A stretch of 64,000 nt of DNA from Sipunculus nudus (Eukaryota > Annelida > Sipuncula > Golfingiida > Sipunculidae), in assembly GCA_026874595.1 (NCBI GenBank), contig CM049314.1:35569229-35633228 (forward strand), written 5' to 3'. Position numbers and translations under genes: made by a program. Within the stretch, counting starts at the first letter, position 1; every line of letters begins with the position of its first letter. The notes below the pieces were generated by a model. That model made no database searches. It was not told the DNA's origin and saw only the letters and a list, made by a program, of their open reading frames with translations. Positions 1-11,256 of this stretch are shown piece after piece.

Positions 1-773
1 TCTTTCAACATTCCATCTATTTGCGCATCCAAATCATTTCTGATTTTTTTAGCTGCGTCCTCAACTTCCTTTTTCACAACCATAAAGTGTTCAACCAGAT
101 TCTTCCACTGGTCTAAGTTGACTTTTGTTTCTTCAATCCTTTTTCTCATACATTGTTCCTTTGGAACAAACTTAGCCCTCAGCTGACGTGAATACTGAAA
201 AACCTCTTTTACGGCGTCAGGGTGCGAGCCATGTTTGCCACTGAGTAAGCAATCCGTGCAAAGAAGCTCGTTGCATTCACTGCAAAAGTGGACATATTTG
301 CTTACATGGATCTTACAGATATCCAACGCACCTTTAGTTGATCTCAAGGGCATTTGTTCCATTGGATGATTTTGAAACCCGGGATACTTATTATGTTCCT
401 TTATGCAGTTTTGACATAGCCTACGGTCACACGTCCGACATTTCACTGCTGCAAGGATAAACTCTCCTCTCATCCAGCAAGTGTTGCAAAGGTCGACCAT
501 CCCTAGTGAACGAATCATCTCGTTTGTTTGCTCTATTGTAAAATTTAATTGCAGATTTGATATATCCCCACCTTGCAGAGTGGTAAATTGTCGGCAGTTA
601 GGACAGGTAACGAAGTTTCCTTCGACGATGCTTTCCAGGCATGGAGTACAGAAGGTATGCAAACATTTTAGGATTCGCGGGGACCGATGGATTAAGGGAT
701 TTAAGCAGATTTGACAGGTCAAAACTTGTTCCATCTCACTCAAAGATGTGTCTTCTTGATTAAAGGTAGCCAT
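1..773 (-). CDS. TRIM-type RING / double B-box protein, N-terminal part (runs off left edge)
   Basis: Reading the minus strand from the ATG at 773 gives an open frame of 257 codons to the window edge. RING finger: Cys20, Cys23, Cys37, His39, Cys42, Cys45, Cys57 and Cys60, all eight zinc ligands present. A Cys-rich B-box1-like segment follows (CNTC...CRTC...C..C), then a B-box2 (CKIH...CSEC...CTDC...H), then a Lys/Glu-rich stretch that looks like a coiled coil. This is the TRIM order; such proteins are usually ubiquitin ligases that act in cytoplasmic signalling or innate immunity (family knowledge). The C-terminal domain lies outside the window. A splice acceptor (tcatttcag) ends 8 bases upstream of the ATG, so coding probably starts in exon 2 after a 5'UTR intron, as in the other two TRIM loci here. 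No lesion is seen. A short frame on the opposite strand at 481-714 is a shadow. Confidence 0.88.
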   Translation of the reverse strand, partial: MATFNQEDTSLSEMEQVLTCQICLNPLIHRSPRILKCLHTFCTPCLESIVEGNFVTCPNCRQFTTLQGGDISNLQLNFTIEQTNEMIRSLGMVDLCNTCWMRGEFILAAVKCRTCDRRLCQNCIKEHNKYPGFQNHPMEQMPLRSTKGALDICKIHVSKYVHFCSECNELLCTDCLLSGKHGSHPDAVKEVFQYSRQLRAKFVPKEQCMRKRIEETKVNLDQWKNLVEHFMVVKKEVEDAAKKIRNDLDAQIDGMLK

Positions 774-780
774 AGTTCAA

Positions 781-1930
781 GCTGAAATGAATGATGTATG
801 GGTAAAATACCTAATTAGCATCATTTTTTTATCCCTGAACCTTTTTGATGGAAGATAAATGATTAAAGATATTTAAGATTTATAGAATTCCCCCATATAT
901 CGGCATATTCTGAAATTCTGATAAAGAACAGTCAATTTAGTAATCAAGGCCTTACTTAATTTGAACACTATTTCGTGTAGGTAGACCTTGACTTAATAAC
1001 GTGGAATCTTTTCTTCTGACTTTATCAATTTTCGACCGATTATTTAAAGTATTTCCATATTAATATCATACTAAAATATAACTTTATTTAATGAGAATGA
1101 TAAGTGCATGGTAATTTGAGCATTATATTTTAGTATAATTATGATATGATTATTAAGGGCTGCAAGTACTTTTGATATTAAAGTTTTAGCAGAATTGATG
1201 ATAGTATTTAAAATCATCGAATAAAGCGCTTCAAAGAAACAAATGTTAATTCTGTGAACAAAAATGATATGGAGATATATTGATACATTTAAAGTATCCA
1301 TAGGAATACAGGTTATACCACCATTAGAGAAAGGCTACAATCAAAATTTAATTCTCTTCTGGAGAAGTCCACAAAGTCTTAATCAAACACATCTACTGAA
1401 CTATCAACGTCCACGTACATAAATATATGACAGGCCATGCGGGCTACTTTGTCCTCATGTTAAAATGATGGCTGTTTTACTAATGATAGAACTAATGTTA
1501 CCGAACTGCTAAATCTACTTTTTTTCATTTCTCCTCGGCAATAACATCTGACAACTGTTGACCCTTCGATTATTCTTCTGCATCAGTAAACATATGGCAT
1601 GGCATTCATGCTACATCGTTTTTGTAAGCTTGATTGTTGGTTCTTGCAAATTAATGTTTCTGTTTTGGCATTCGTTGTTAATTACAAAAGAAAGGTTTCC
1701 TTCATGATCAACATTGTCCTCAATTTCGAAAGGTCTTGGCTTTACCCTTTATAGTGGATAAAGGGTTTTAAACAAACGGATATCTTTATCTTCATTGTTG
1801 AGATATACGATGGGTACCTGTACTCAGAAACATCGATAAAACTGTTGTTCGGGCTTTACTTCTGCGGCTATGGTTCAAATAAATAACATGCATTTCATGT
1901 AAATTGAATATATAACTTGTGATACTCACC
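781..1930 (-). other. Presumed 5'UTR intron of the left-edge TRIM gene
   Basis: The stretch runs from an acceptor (…catttcag, next to 781) back to a donor-like CG|GTGAGTAT whose exon would end at 1930 on the minus strand. It holds no convincing coding frame and is AT-rich. The intron call is inference; it rests only on the two splice signals and on the same layout at the other TRIM loci. Confidence 0.35.
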
Positions 1931-2040
1931 GATGAATCAGCGCCAAAGATTTGTCATGAAATGATAGTGGTTGTTCAGATAGAACGAGATATATCCCGGT
2001 ACAAAGGGTGGCTCTCTTGAGCTTATAACATTTGACGTCA
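1930..2040 (-). promoter_or_regulatory. Candidate CRE + TATA promoter and leader exon of the left-edge TRIM gene
   Basis: On the minus strand a perfect palindromic CRE (TGACGTCA, 2033-2040) is followed within a few bases by a TATA-like TTATAAG (about 2022-2028). About 95 bases further on is a strong donor (GTGAGTAT at 1929-1922). This is the order expected for CRE, TATA, leader exon and 5' splice site of a gene whose coding exon starts at 773. The CRE-TATA spacing is unusually short. Not confirmed by any transcript. Confidence 0.35.
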
Positions 2041-5000
2041 CAAGCTTCCCATTAGTGTCAAGGGTATATCAGGCCTTACAATGAAAATATGCACTCATGA
2101 CCCCCTTTGTTTTGCCGTATCGCTAGAGTTTCTTTATCATGCCATGTATATTTACGTTTAGGTAATTTGTAAGTTTAGGAAATATTTTCAAGCTAATATA
2201 ACAGCATTCGGTTTTTTGAGAGCAATAAGGTTTGTGAAATTCTAGTACATGTAAGAAAGGATCAAGATATTTTAAGTAGTTTAACAAAAACAGAATGTCG
2301 GCAAAGTGGTATGAAATGCTAAAACAGAATTTGAACTCTCGCGTAACAGTATTGCGTGTATTTATAGATACATCCCACCGCCAGTGATCTCTGTTGCAAG
2401 GTTATGTAGAGCAAAACAATAATAAACGGGGACACTTGATAACATCTGACCTGGCTTATCAGTGAAATGTCACATTTATTGTACTGGAAATAAACGTGTT
2501 CTGATTACCGCGTAGTTCACGTGCACGTACACTCAAATGATTCATATCATTATAATTTAAGCTGATATTTATGTCCCACTGAGGTAGAGTGATCACCCTC
2601 CGTCCATCCGGACCCGATTAACATGGCATACATTTATTAGGTCTAGGAACTTTTTATTTGTCATCCAGCGGGGTCTTGATCAGATCGCCTCAAAAACCCT
2701 ACCTGATTTAGTGTGACCGTTCTACCCTGAACAGTTAGGCAAAAACACGAATTAATGCCTTAGAAATATTGATATTTATATATGTTTTGATATTTATATA
2801 TGTTTTAACGTGCTCGTCAGCAATTTATGTGATTCATTAAATTTGAATCAGGTGCTTCGGGGCACTTATACAACTCTTTGTTCATGTAAATTTGTAGAAA
2901 ATTTGTCGCATCCTGTTTACAGTAGTTAAGCTTTTAGCTTTAAAAGTAAAGCATATACGACAGGCCAGATACCCCATAAATGGCTGCATAGAGTGGGCTG
3001 GAATTTGGCATGCTCATTGCCTCTTGCATAGGTTCACAAGTATTGCAATGCTATCGGGTCCATCTATAGGACTTTTCTAACAACGTACATGCAATGCAAT
3101 TAAATTTGAACAAATTGGTCCTACGAGTGATTAAAAAATCTGTATGACATTGTGAATTTCACCACAGAAACTGTTTGCTACGTTCTTTAATAACTTCAAG
3201 AAATCTGCCCAATCAATACTTTAAAATGTGAATAAGGCCAGTAAGAATTTTTACTACAATCTTTCACTGCAATGTAAACTTAAATGATCATTTACACTGT
3301 GACTACAAGGAAGACGATTTTTATTTTTATCTAAGGTATTTATGTTTATTGAAACTGTATTAACCATAAAGTCGTTTCTTTGTGTTGAGAGTGTCCCGAG
3401 ACTAGTTTAAGTATTTTTCTAGAATTTGTGTAGTTTTAGAGTGTGCACGAACCTGTTATGTAAATTGTGCATGGTGTGTGTTTGATGTGCTTTATTCTAG
3501 GGAATGGACATGTTTGATCAGACTTGATTTAACACCATCTTTCAATACGTCAGTGTATTCAAGAATATTGATAGAGGTATCTTCTTGTTGAACATCCTAT
3601 AAATATGCCGGAAATTCTCGGCTGCTACATGGACTCTTTGTACGCACCACTATCAACTACACACGAAAAGGAAGCCCAGTCAGACACAAATAGCTAACAG
3701 CAATTTGGTCAGATATTGTGAATTTTTCTTTCAAATGAATTGTTTTAAAACACCTTTATGAAACCAAAATCTTACATCAACATAAATCAATATCATTTGT
3801 TAAATTTGATTTCATTCTTTGCGTTTTGTTTTTTTTATGTTTTTGAAGGAACAATTCTGTAACAACTCTGTTACGGTTTCATCATATAGACTCTTAGAAA
3901 AAATAGTTTATTGTTTACTAGTATTCTTTAAAGAACGCACATGGCCCTTGAAAGAACCATGGTTCCTGCTGGAACTGTTTTCTCCGTTATATTGTTCTAC
4001 CTTGAACTCGAAGGTTTATAACCGTAACTTATAATTAGGTTTCAGATGGAACCTGTGTTTGACTGGATGACCCAATGGCCAAGATAAGCATGCCCACTTT
4101 ATTTGAACCAATGAAGTCAACGGTTCACGGTCGCGTGTTTTGGTTGTCCGATATATTAGAAGAGGATATAATATGATACTAGCTGTTCCCGTGGAAAATC
4201 CACGGCTCTATCTGATGCATATTTTTGTAATGAGCTGATAGGAACTAAACGACGCATATTTAAATGCTAGGATTTTTGCAGGAACTTTAGTCATGTATTT
4301 AACTTAAATGATATGAAGATTACTTCTGCTAGAATGTTCCAGGAACATCCCACTCCCCCCAAAAAATATCAACATAGAGAAAAATCATTCTGTTCCAGAA
4401 ATCACACCAAAAAATATTTTTTTTCTTCTGATAAACAACAGAGGTTCGACAGCTTCATTGCTTGGGAAATATCGTAGGTATAACGATTGTATAAAGAAGC
4501 TTTCTACAGTGAAATTATATGAAAGATGTGTTGCGTCCGCCCCGCTGGGGATAATTTTACCCGGTGTCCGCGGTTGCATTCTGCTGTCTGGGGGTTATTT
4601 TCCCTAACTTATATTAAAATTATTCCAGTTAAGTTTTAAAATGCCAAGATTAATTTTATTAATTAAATGTGTTCAGATAATGAAGTGATTAATCAACCAG
4701 GGAGGTGGGACATAAAGTCGGTTTCCATATATTGGATAATTATGTAACAGTCACTCACACACACTCATAATCTCTGACACACTGGAGCAGAAAATATAAT
4801 TGAGACATTGGTGTTTTTAAAGTTGTTCCAAAAATACTTGAACAATATGTCATATAAAAAACTACAAAATATCTGGTATCAAAATATGGTATCTCTCTGT
4901 TAGATTACATTTGTATAGTATAAAGCATAATATAAAGACTAAACAACTACTTCCTTTCATACCCATGCATTGCTATCCACTACTAAAATAGTTATATCTC

Positions 5001-5200
5001 TATTATATGATATTTGGTCACAGCTACATGCTAAAATGTGTTCACAACCTTGTGCTCTTAGTGCGGACTATCATAGCACTAATACTGTAATAAGCAATTG
5101 TTATTGGCTATGCATAATTATTAATAACTGTAATGAGACTCATGCATAGTAATGATACTGTGTAACACATTTACATATATGCTCAATAGTGCATTCATTC
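2041..5200. other. Intergenic, AT-rich, no supported gene
   Basis: I see no coding region I can support. Items noted: a TATAAATA motif near 3598 (plus) with only a 22-codon ORF after it, a short perfect hairpin (CCGTGGAAAATCCACGG) near 4190, and several polyA/polyT tracts. Confidence 0.5.
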
Positions 5201-5566
5201 CTAATTACCCTTACTATTATAATCTCCCTTGGCTCTTTTAATGATTAAGTGTGACCCCCTGTGACCAACTTGTGACCCGCTGTGACCAACTTGTGACCAG
5301 CAGCTTGTGACCAGTTGTGACCAGCATGTAACCAGTTGTGGCCTGCTTGTGACCAGCTGTGACCAAGTTGTGACTAAGCTGTGACCAGCTTGTGACCAGA
5401 TGTGACCAAGCTGTGGCCAAGTTGTGACCAAGCTGTGACCAGCTTGTGACCCTGCATAACGGTTCCCCCTACGACACCTCCCAGAGCTTGTTTTATTCCC
5501 CATAAGAATCACTATTGTCAAGACTGAGATGTCGAGTTGTAAGAAGTGATGCACTGGTACATACAT
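5201..5566 (-). CDS. Small ORF with hydrophobic leader and minisatellite-coded tail (uncertain)
   Basis: A 121-aa frame starts at the ATG at 5566 on the minus strand. Residues 8-22 are hydrophobic (LQLDISVLTIVILMG), so the start could act as a signal or anchor segment. The middle and C-terminal half is the translation of an 11-bp tandem repeat, giving a repeating pattern like SQAGHSLVTTW with an 11-residue period. A CRE plus TATA promoter sits about 110 bases upstream on the same strand, which is the main reason to list it. Against it: at least one other frame through the minisatellite is also open, so openness alone means little; no family is recognised; and no AATAAA is seen soon after the stop. 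Confidence 0.25.
   Translation of the reverse strand: MYVPVHHFLQLDISVLTIVILMGNKTSSGRCRRGNRYAGSQAGHSLVTTWPQLGHIWSQAGHSLVTTWSQLVTSRPQLVTCWSQLVTSCWSQVGHSGSQVGHRGSHLIIKRAKGDYNSKGN
5248..5457. repeat. 11-bp minisatellite (TGTGACCAGCT-type units)
   Basis: About 18 imperfect copies of an 11-bp unit of the type TTGTGACCAGC / CTGTGACCAAG, often alternating as 22-bp pairs. It is richer in GC than its surroundings. Confidence 0.9.
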
Positions 5567-5679
5567 TTTATAGGCTAGAAGATAAGGCTGGTTTCTCAAG
5601 TGAAGGAGTGAGGTGCTGCTTCAGATGTGCTGTGAAGCTAACAAGCTGATGCAGAATGCCAAGTCAGCCAGCGTGGGTC

Positions 5680-5718
5680 CTTATATAGACGCGGACCTGT
5701 GACAGACGAATGACGTCA
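5680..5718 (-). promoter_or_regulatory. CRE + TATA core promoter, minus strand
   Basis: On the minus strand TGACGTCA (5718-5711) is followed about 25 bases later by CTATATAAGG (TATA at 5687-5680), a classical spacing. Transcription would start near 5655 and run into the small ORF that starts at 5566. Predicted from motifs only. Confidence 0.45.
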
Positions 5719-5719
5719 T

Positions 5720-7018
5720 GTGACCAAAACAAAGGCCGTCGGTCACACCTGCTAAATTACACTTTCTAGACATATATCGTTCCCCTAGACATTGCAGAAC
5801 TGAAGAAAATAATAAAAATGGTAATGTCAAACAAATAATCCTACATGAAATACTTTATATGTGAAAAGGAGAACTTCGCTAAACTAGCATCTAGCACTGC
5901 GGCAACTGACCTTTGACATCCGTGCTTTAGTATTATTCCGCGGATAATAGTCGGCCGGCTTAGTTTGTTGACGTGGAACGCTTGAAACTAAACCCGACAT
6001 ACACGACAACAAGGAATAATAACATCTTACAAAAATGGATTAATTATAAAGAAAATTACTTAGGTTTTCCTACCTGACGACCTAAAACAAGGTAAGTTGT
6101 ATAATAAGAACGCATAGCGGCTAATAGACTACACCCGCTTATTATCGCCCACGAACTCGCGTGCGACTCCGGTTACAATTTGTAAACATTAAGAGTACAT
6201 CACTTACCAGCAAGCCGTTACAATGTATCCCGCGGGATAATTATCAGATTGACTCTGTTTAATCTTCTACGTGGTATAAAACTTATTGCTGTAACATTAA
6301 GCTAATATTCGCCCCTGTCGACTCCTGATAACAAACTGTCACTTGAATGTCAACATATTGTTTACATGTATTAGTATTAAGTACTCAGTCCTCATATTAC
6401 ACGACCATATCACCCTGAGCTAGTGCTTACCCTGCTGATAATAAATGCAATACTGTCAATCCTCCAACAATGAGGTACCCGTTTAATTATTACTTCAGTA
6501 ATAATTACTGCAAACATATAAAATGGTAAAATATAAAAATAATACTTATCATGGCAGGAAACATGACTTTGCTGACACGTACATTCACAAAAGGTTCTTG
6601 AAAATATATATAACAGATGCTTTTTATTACTTGAAGCTCAGGCGACATCGTAAACACGATGTTTATTAAATGTAGTCAGTTGAGGGTATAGTGTAAGACA
6701 TGTTTACAGACACATGCGTTATTTGTATACACATGCACATGTCGTTGAATTTTCTTGTACGCGAAACGTATAGCTGCCAAAGTGAAAAAGATAGGCGTAG
6801 AAAAATATATTCCAACAGTATTAAATTTTTGGTTTGAGAACTGTACATTGTCATGGAATAAGCAGGCTTGATGCAAAATTGACAACTCTCCCAGATAAAA
6901 AGAAAGCAGTATGATATACATTATTTTGATGAAAGCATTTAGCAAAGAAACCACTTCAGCCTTTGTTCGTTACAGTGTCATTCAGCAAATTAACGCAAAA
7001 TGTAATATACCGATTTTG
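5720..7018. other. Intergenic, no supported gene
   Basis: Moderately GC-rich patches lie near 5880-6180, and a good donor-like AAG|GTAAGT lies near 6090 on the plus strand, but no exon could be framed around it. Confidence 0.4.
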
Positions 7019-8410
7019 CTGGAAATTTGTAGAGGGGTAGAGTAAACTGCATCCGTAATCCATTACATTTTTGGAGGTAATCAAAATCACCATAATATAT
7101 TTTTTTCCTAAGTGTCATAATCACAATTCCACAAAGGAATAATTATAAGTGGCTATTCCTTTGTCCCCGAGAAGAAGCCGCCCATTCGCATGCAGTTGTT
7201 CTGCCACTCGCCTGGTGAACCCGTGTTTCTGAACCATGACAATGTTTTACATGAAACGTGCACGTATGAACGAACGACTGATAAGGAGATTCTGGCGGGG
7301 TTTCAAAGTCCCCAAGTGATTGGGGACCCTTAGAAGTGCGTGCAATCCTCCCAGGGTTTTAAAAAAAATTAAACAACCAATAAATCGGCCGAACAAGTAA
7401 AACCATGGTTATCATTGAAAGATACTTTTGAATGTTTAAAAAAAAAATCAACATACCTGTAAACCATTAAAGCGGTGATCGTGTAAAGGGTCTCAGCTCT
7501 TTGTGTCCACTCAACGGAAAAATGCTCCCTTTAAGAGATTCATGTAGATATATGTTTCGCGCTAGAAATTAAAATCTTTACTTCCTTTTGACAGAGTAAA
7601 ATTCCTTAACAGGCGATAAATTGGAAAAAGGGTTCAGTTAGGATTACAGGTCGCCTCCTGAAATAGCGTGCCAGGTGAAAATGTTTTACTGAACATTTGT
7701 AGAGGGTAAGGGTAAAGACATATCAATAGTCCATTTCATTTTGGGGGGTAATAAGAATCACCACAATATATATTTTCTTATAAACCATTATAACAAAGTA
7801 CCATTCCTTTGTCCACGTGTGGAAGCAACCCATTTGTATATATTTATTCTGCTACTCGCAAGGTGATCTCGTATTACTGAAGCTTGACAGTGTTCACACA
7901 TGAAACGCATACACGTGAACACGTCTGATATTAAAGAAGATTCTGATGGAGGTCTGTACGCCCTGACTTCAGAGTATAGTTTGTTATCAATTTAAAGATG
8001 TACAGATGATTTTTTTTTTATGTTTCACCGTCCCTACGGATCTTAACAAATATATGTAAACCCCCCCCCCCACTCCACCCCAACCCGAATGATAATTAAG
8101 TTGTGGGGCTTCTTTTTGAAAAGAAAACTTCATAAAACACATTACTTGGCCAACATTTTGAAACAATGGTCTTCATTGACTGATATTTTTGAATGTATAA
8201 AAATCAACATACCTCTAACCCATAAAAAAATTGTCAAACGGTAGTCGCATCACTTGACTCAGTGCCCAGTTTTGACCAAACTGAAAAGCCCTCACATAAA
8301 AAGCGGAGTCATGTGGTCTTTGAATTAAAAAACTTTACATCCTTTTGACAGAGAAAATTCCTTTGGAGGCGTTACAAGGGATATGGGGGATCAATGGGGA
8401 TTATAGTGGA
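7019..8410. repeat. Diverged tandem duplication (two ~0.7 kb units)
   Basis: Unit A (7019-7688) and unit B (7689-8410) share a series of blocks in the same order: ATTTGTAGAGG near each start, AATCACCA(C/T)AATATAT, ATTCCTTTGTCC, CATGAAACG, TTTGAATGT, AAATCAACATACCT and CTTTTGACAGAG. Alignable blocks are interrupted by indels. No coding potential is seen in either. The nature of the unit (old transposon or local duplication) is unknown. Confidence 0.7.
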
Positions 8411-9658
8411 GCCACGTGACCGCGTATTGCACGGAAATGCCTTTTAGGCAGGACATGTGCTCTGGCCACGGTCTTAACAGGCCAGTGAAAACCCCTTAGG
8501 CGCCTCATGAAAAAGCGTCACAGGCGTGGAGGACCTCGCAGCACAAAAGATATAAGGGCACCTAATGGGAAAATATTTAAATTATTAATTATTCAGCTTA
8601 ATAGGGCATAATCCCGCAAAATAAAACAAACTTGTCCTAGAAGAGCACACCACCGATACGTCTGCCGAATTTGGAGAGTCAAAGCAGGTAAACCGTGGTC
8701 TAGAAAAAAAAACCAACTCCGTATTAATTATATAGATAACACCCATTTTTATACATTTTCATGTGCGGAAAAGTTATCGTTCGTAGTAATGTCTAGAGAT
8801 TAACCGACCAGTGACTTGTATCCAGTTAGTATCTGCCTTCATATGAATTTGCGTTAACTTAACCTAAATGTGTATAGAGGCCGGTGATAAACATGCTATT
8901 GTGTTATCATGAGAAATAGCATGTCAAGGAAATACCAGTCATGTAAAATTAGAAACAGTTTCAGCATTGTAAAAGGAAAATGATCATTTTAAAGTAACAG
9001 TCACAAATGTCATCATAGAACTGAAACTTTGTTATTGTGTTACATAATCTAGCATGGATAAAAACTAGATGATTGATTTGATATTTTTTTCTGCATTAAA
9101 AAAGAGTATCATTTTTGGAAAATAGAGATGGTTGGTTAAGGGTAACTCTGGTCGTGTTATGTGTTAATTGAAGGGAAGTCTAGTTATTGGAGATCACACG
9201 TTTCACCTGTGATGTTAATTTCAGTACAGTTTAATTTAGACGGGGCCGCCACTGTTTTGGCGATCACTAGCGTTTGTTGTAGATTTCAAACGAAGTGCAC
9301 CTGTGTGAGTTAGATCCTTTTCAATGTTTGCGCAGTAATTTGCGGTCGGCGATATTTGAAGTGATGATTGGCCGGGAGAATGATTTGGAGTTGTGACGTC
9401 GGCAAGCATTCATAAGGAGGATCCGTTTCAGTGTCCTGGGGGAGCAGTGCTTATTCAGCAGTCCGGAGGTAGGTCTGCATATATTACAGTGGGGACAGCT
9501 GAGATGTGATGTCTGCTAGTGTGTATAGCCAATGTCTGAGAAAGCCATCAGTGATTTCTCCGTAACGGATTCCAGGGCAAATAACGCATTTTGCCGACGG
9601 ACTGGTTTTCTGGCGGTGTGATACCTGTTGTGAGTGCTTCCAGGAGGACCGAGGACTT

Positions 9659-9666
9659 TATAAATA
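9659..9666 (+). promoter_or_regulatory. TATA box candidate
   Basis: TATAAATA lies 66 bases upstream of the ATG at 9732, in a locally less AT-rich stretch. A CRE-like TGACGTCG occurs about 260 bases further upstream. Confidence 0.3.
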
Positions 9667-9731
9667 CACTTTACCATAGAGGTACAAGATATTACTGTGT
9701 TGAAGCTTATTCTGGTACTAGGTCTCTCAGT

Positions 9732-9971
9732 ATGAATCCAAGAGATATCAGCTGTGAGAGACGGCGATTTTGTCTTTGCGCGATACGTGGATTGTGGATC
9801 GTGTATACTCAGCGAGAGTTTGGAGATTATAGAACATTTTTATTTTTCGGAGTTTACGTATGTATGTGTTCGGCCAGTTTGTTTGATTCTGAAACGAACA
9901 TGGACATTCACATCTATAATTCGGCATCAGTGATTGAAACTAAACAAGCCAGGCCCCTGTACATGGAATAA
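9732..9971 (+). CDS. Small single-exon ORF of unknown function
   Basis: A 79-aa frame from an ATG at 9732; the frame stays open upstream to about 9591. A TATA box lies 66 bases upstream and an AATAAA at 10027-10032 lies 56 bases after the stop, so the block could be a compact single-exon transcription unit. The protein has several Cys (CERRRFCLC, CMC) and an aromatic hydrophobic patch; I recognise no domain. It could be a chance frame. Confidence 0.22.
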   Translation: MNPRDISCERRRFCLCAIRGLWIVYTQREFGDYRTFLFFGVYVCMCSASLFDSETNMDIHIYNSASVIETKQARPLYME

Positions 9972-10301
9972 TTCAAACATCCTCTATAGAGTTTTCAGTA
10001 AAACACTATCCTAGGTCATTTCTCTAAATAAACTGACAAATAATTTATAAAACAAAGGGCGTAAAAACACATCGCCCAGGATAGCCAGTCAATGGGACAG
10101 ATTGGGGCGCTCGCTTGAAAATTATTCATGGGAGTTTTTATCATATGTGCCTGAGAGACAATATAGACTCCCCAAATGTTTAGTCAGGCTTAATTACACA
10201 TGCACTTAAAATGTTCTCCAATTTATGCGGTGACGTATTTACCTATTTTTACCTACACATTCTTTTTATTGAAGTCACTCATCCATGCCGTCTCTTTGCA
10301 G

Positions 10302-10383
10302 ATACACCAGCCTGGCTAGCAAGAGTGCAAATAAAAAAGTAGAAGGGAGTTTTCATTTGAAAAGGGCTGACGATTATAACATG
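10302..10383 (+). CDS. Candidate internal exon (27 codons)
   Basis: Acceptor CTCTTTGCAG, then 1 + 81 bases open in one frame, then the consensus donor ATG|GTAAGT. The encoded stretch ends in RADDYNM. The parent gene was not found: no flanking exon of matching phase could be placed with confidence. A decayed duplicate lies 0.47 kb downstream. Confidence 0.28.
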
Positions 10384-10754
10384 GTAAGTTATTCCACAGT
10401 TTATCCTAAGGCTTAATTATAACATGCCATGTGTTAATCATGCACATGAAATGGTGTATCACAAACTGTGTTATGTATGTATTTACATCTGATTAAGAGT
10501 AACCTACAAACACGTTTTAAAGAATAAGATCAAACTACTTACTCAATATGTTGTTATATCGTTGTAATAAAACATATACCTTAAATTTTGATTATGTTTA
10601 TATTATGCCTTTTGAACTTTTAAATTGGGAATTATAAAACATGTTAGATTCAGGGACAAAACTGACTATCTCAAGGTGTGATCATGTTCAATTTCAAATC
10701 CGTTGGATTTTTTTTTATTAAACATTGTTGCATTGGTGAGGTATTACCAAGTAC

Positions 10755-10870
10755 AGAATATATATGTCACTCATGCATTCTTTCTCTTTGCACGAGCAAC
10801 ATCTGCCTTACTAACAAGAATACAAATGAAAAAGCATGGTTGACGATTATAACATGGTAAGTTATTCAAG
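10755..10870 (+). repeat. Decayed duplicate of the exon candidate at 10302-10383
   Basis: It shares GTCACTCAT, CTCTTTGCA and GACGATTATAACATG|GTAAGTTATT in the same order with 10274-10393. The acceptor AG is changed to AC and the matching frame has a stop, so this copy should not be spliced as the first could be. Confidence 0.6.
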
Positions 10871-11213
10871 AGTTAGTTCTAAATCTTAACAAGTGTTAAC
10901 TAGGGCTTTGCACTCATAGATTTCAGATATCCGTCAAGGCAGCGTATTACTTCTTTATGGCATTGTCTGATATACAGCATTTTGTTTTCTTAAAATAATC
11001 CTAGATCCAGATTGTCTAAATTTAGTTTACAATATTTATTGTTTGGTATGCTTCATATGATTTAAAACTCATCGTAGTAATGATATTTAGGGAGCCTTGC
11101 GAACAATTTTTAGGTAGCAAACATTCACATTTCCAATATAATTCTTGATTGCAGACCATGAACTTTGGGCAATTTAGGCCAGGGCAACAGTGTGACAAAA
11201 TTAAATTACCGGG

Positions 11214-11256
<43 letters not shown>
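11214..11256. repeat. (TA)n(TG)n microsatellite
   Basis: About 12 TA pairs run directly into about 9 TG pairs. Confidence 0.95.

Noticed and set aside
4180-4215. Short hairpin with CTAGCTGTTCCCGTGG as a possible LINE or Helitron end
   Set aside because: Too short and no other element features nearby.
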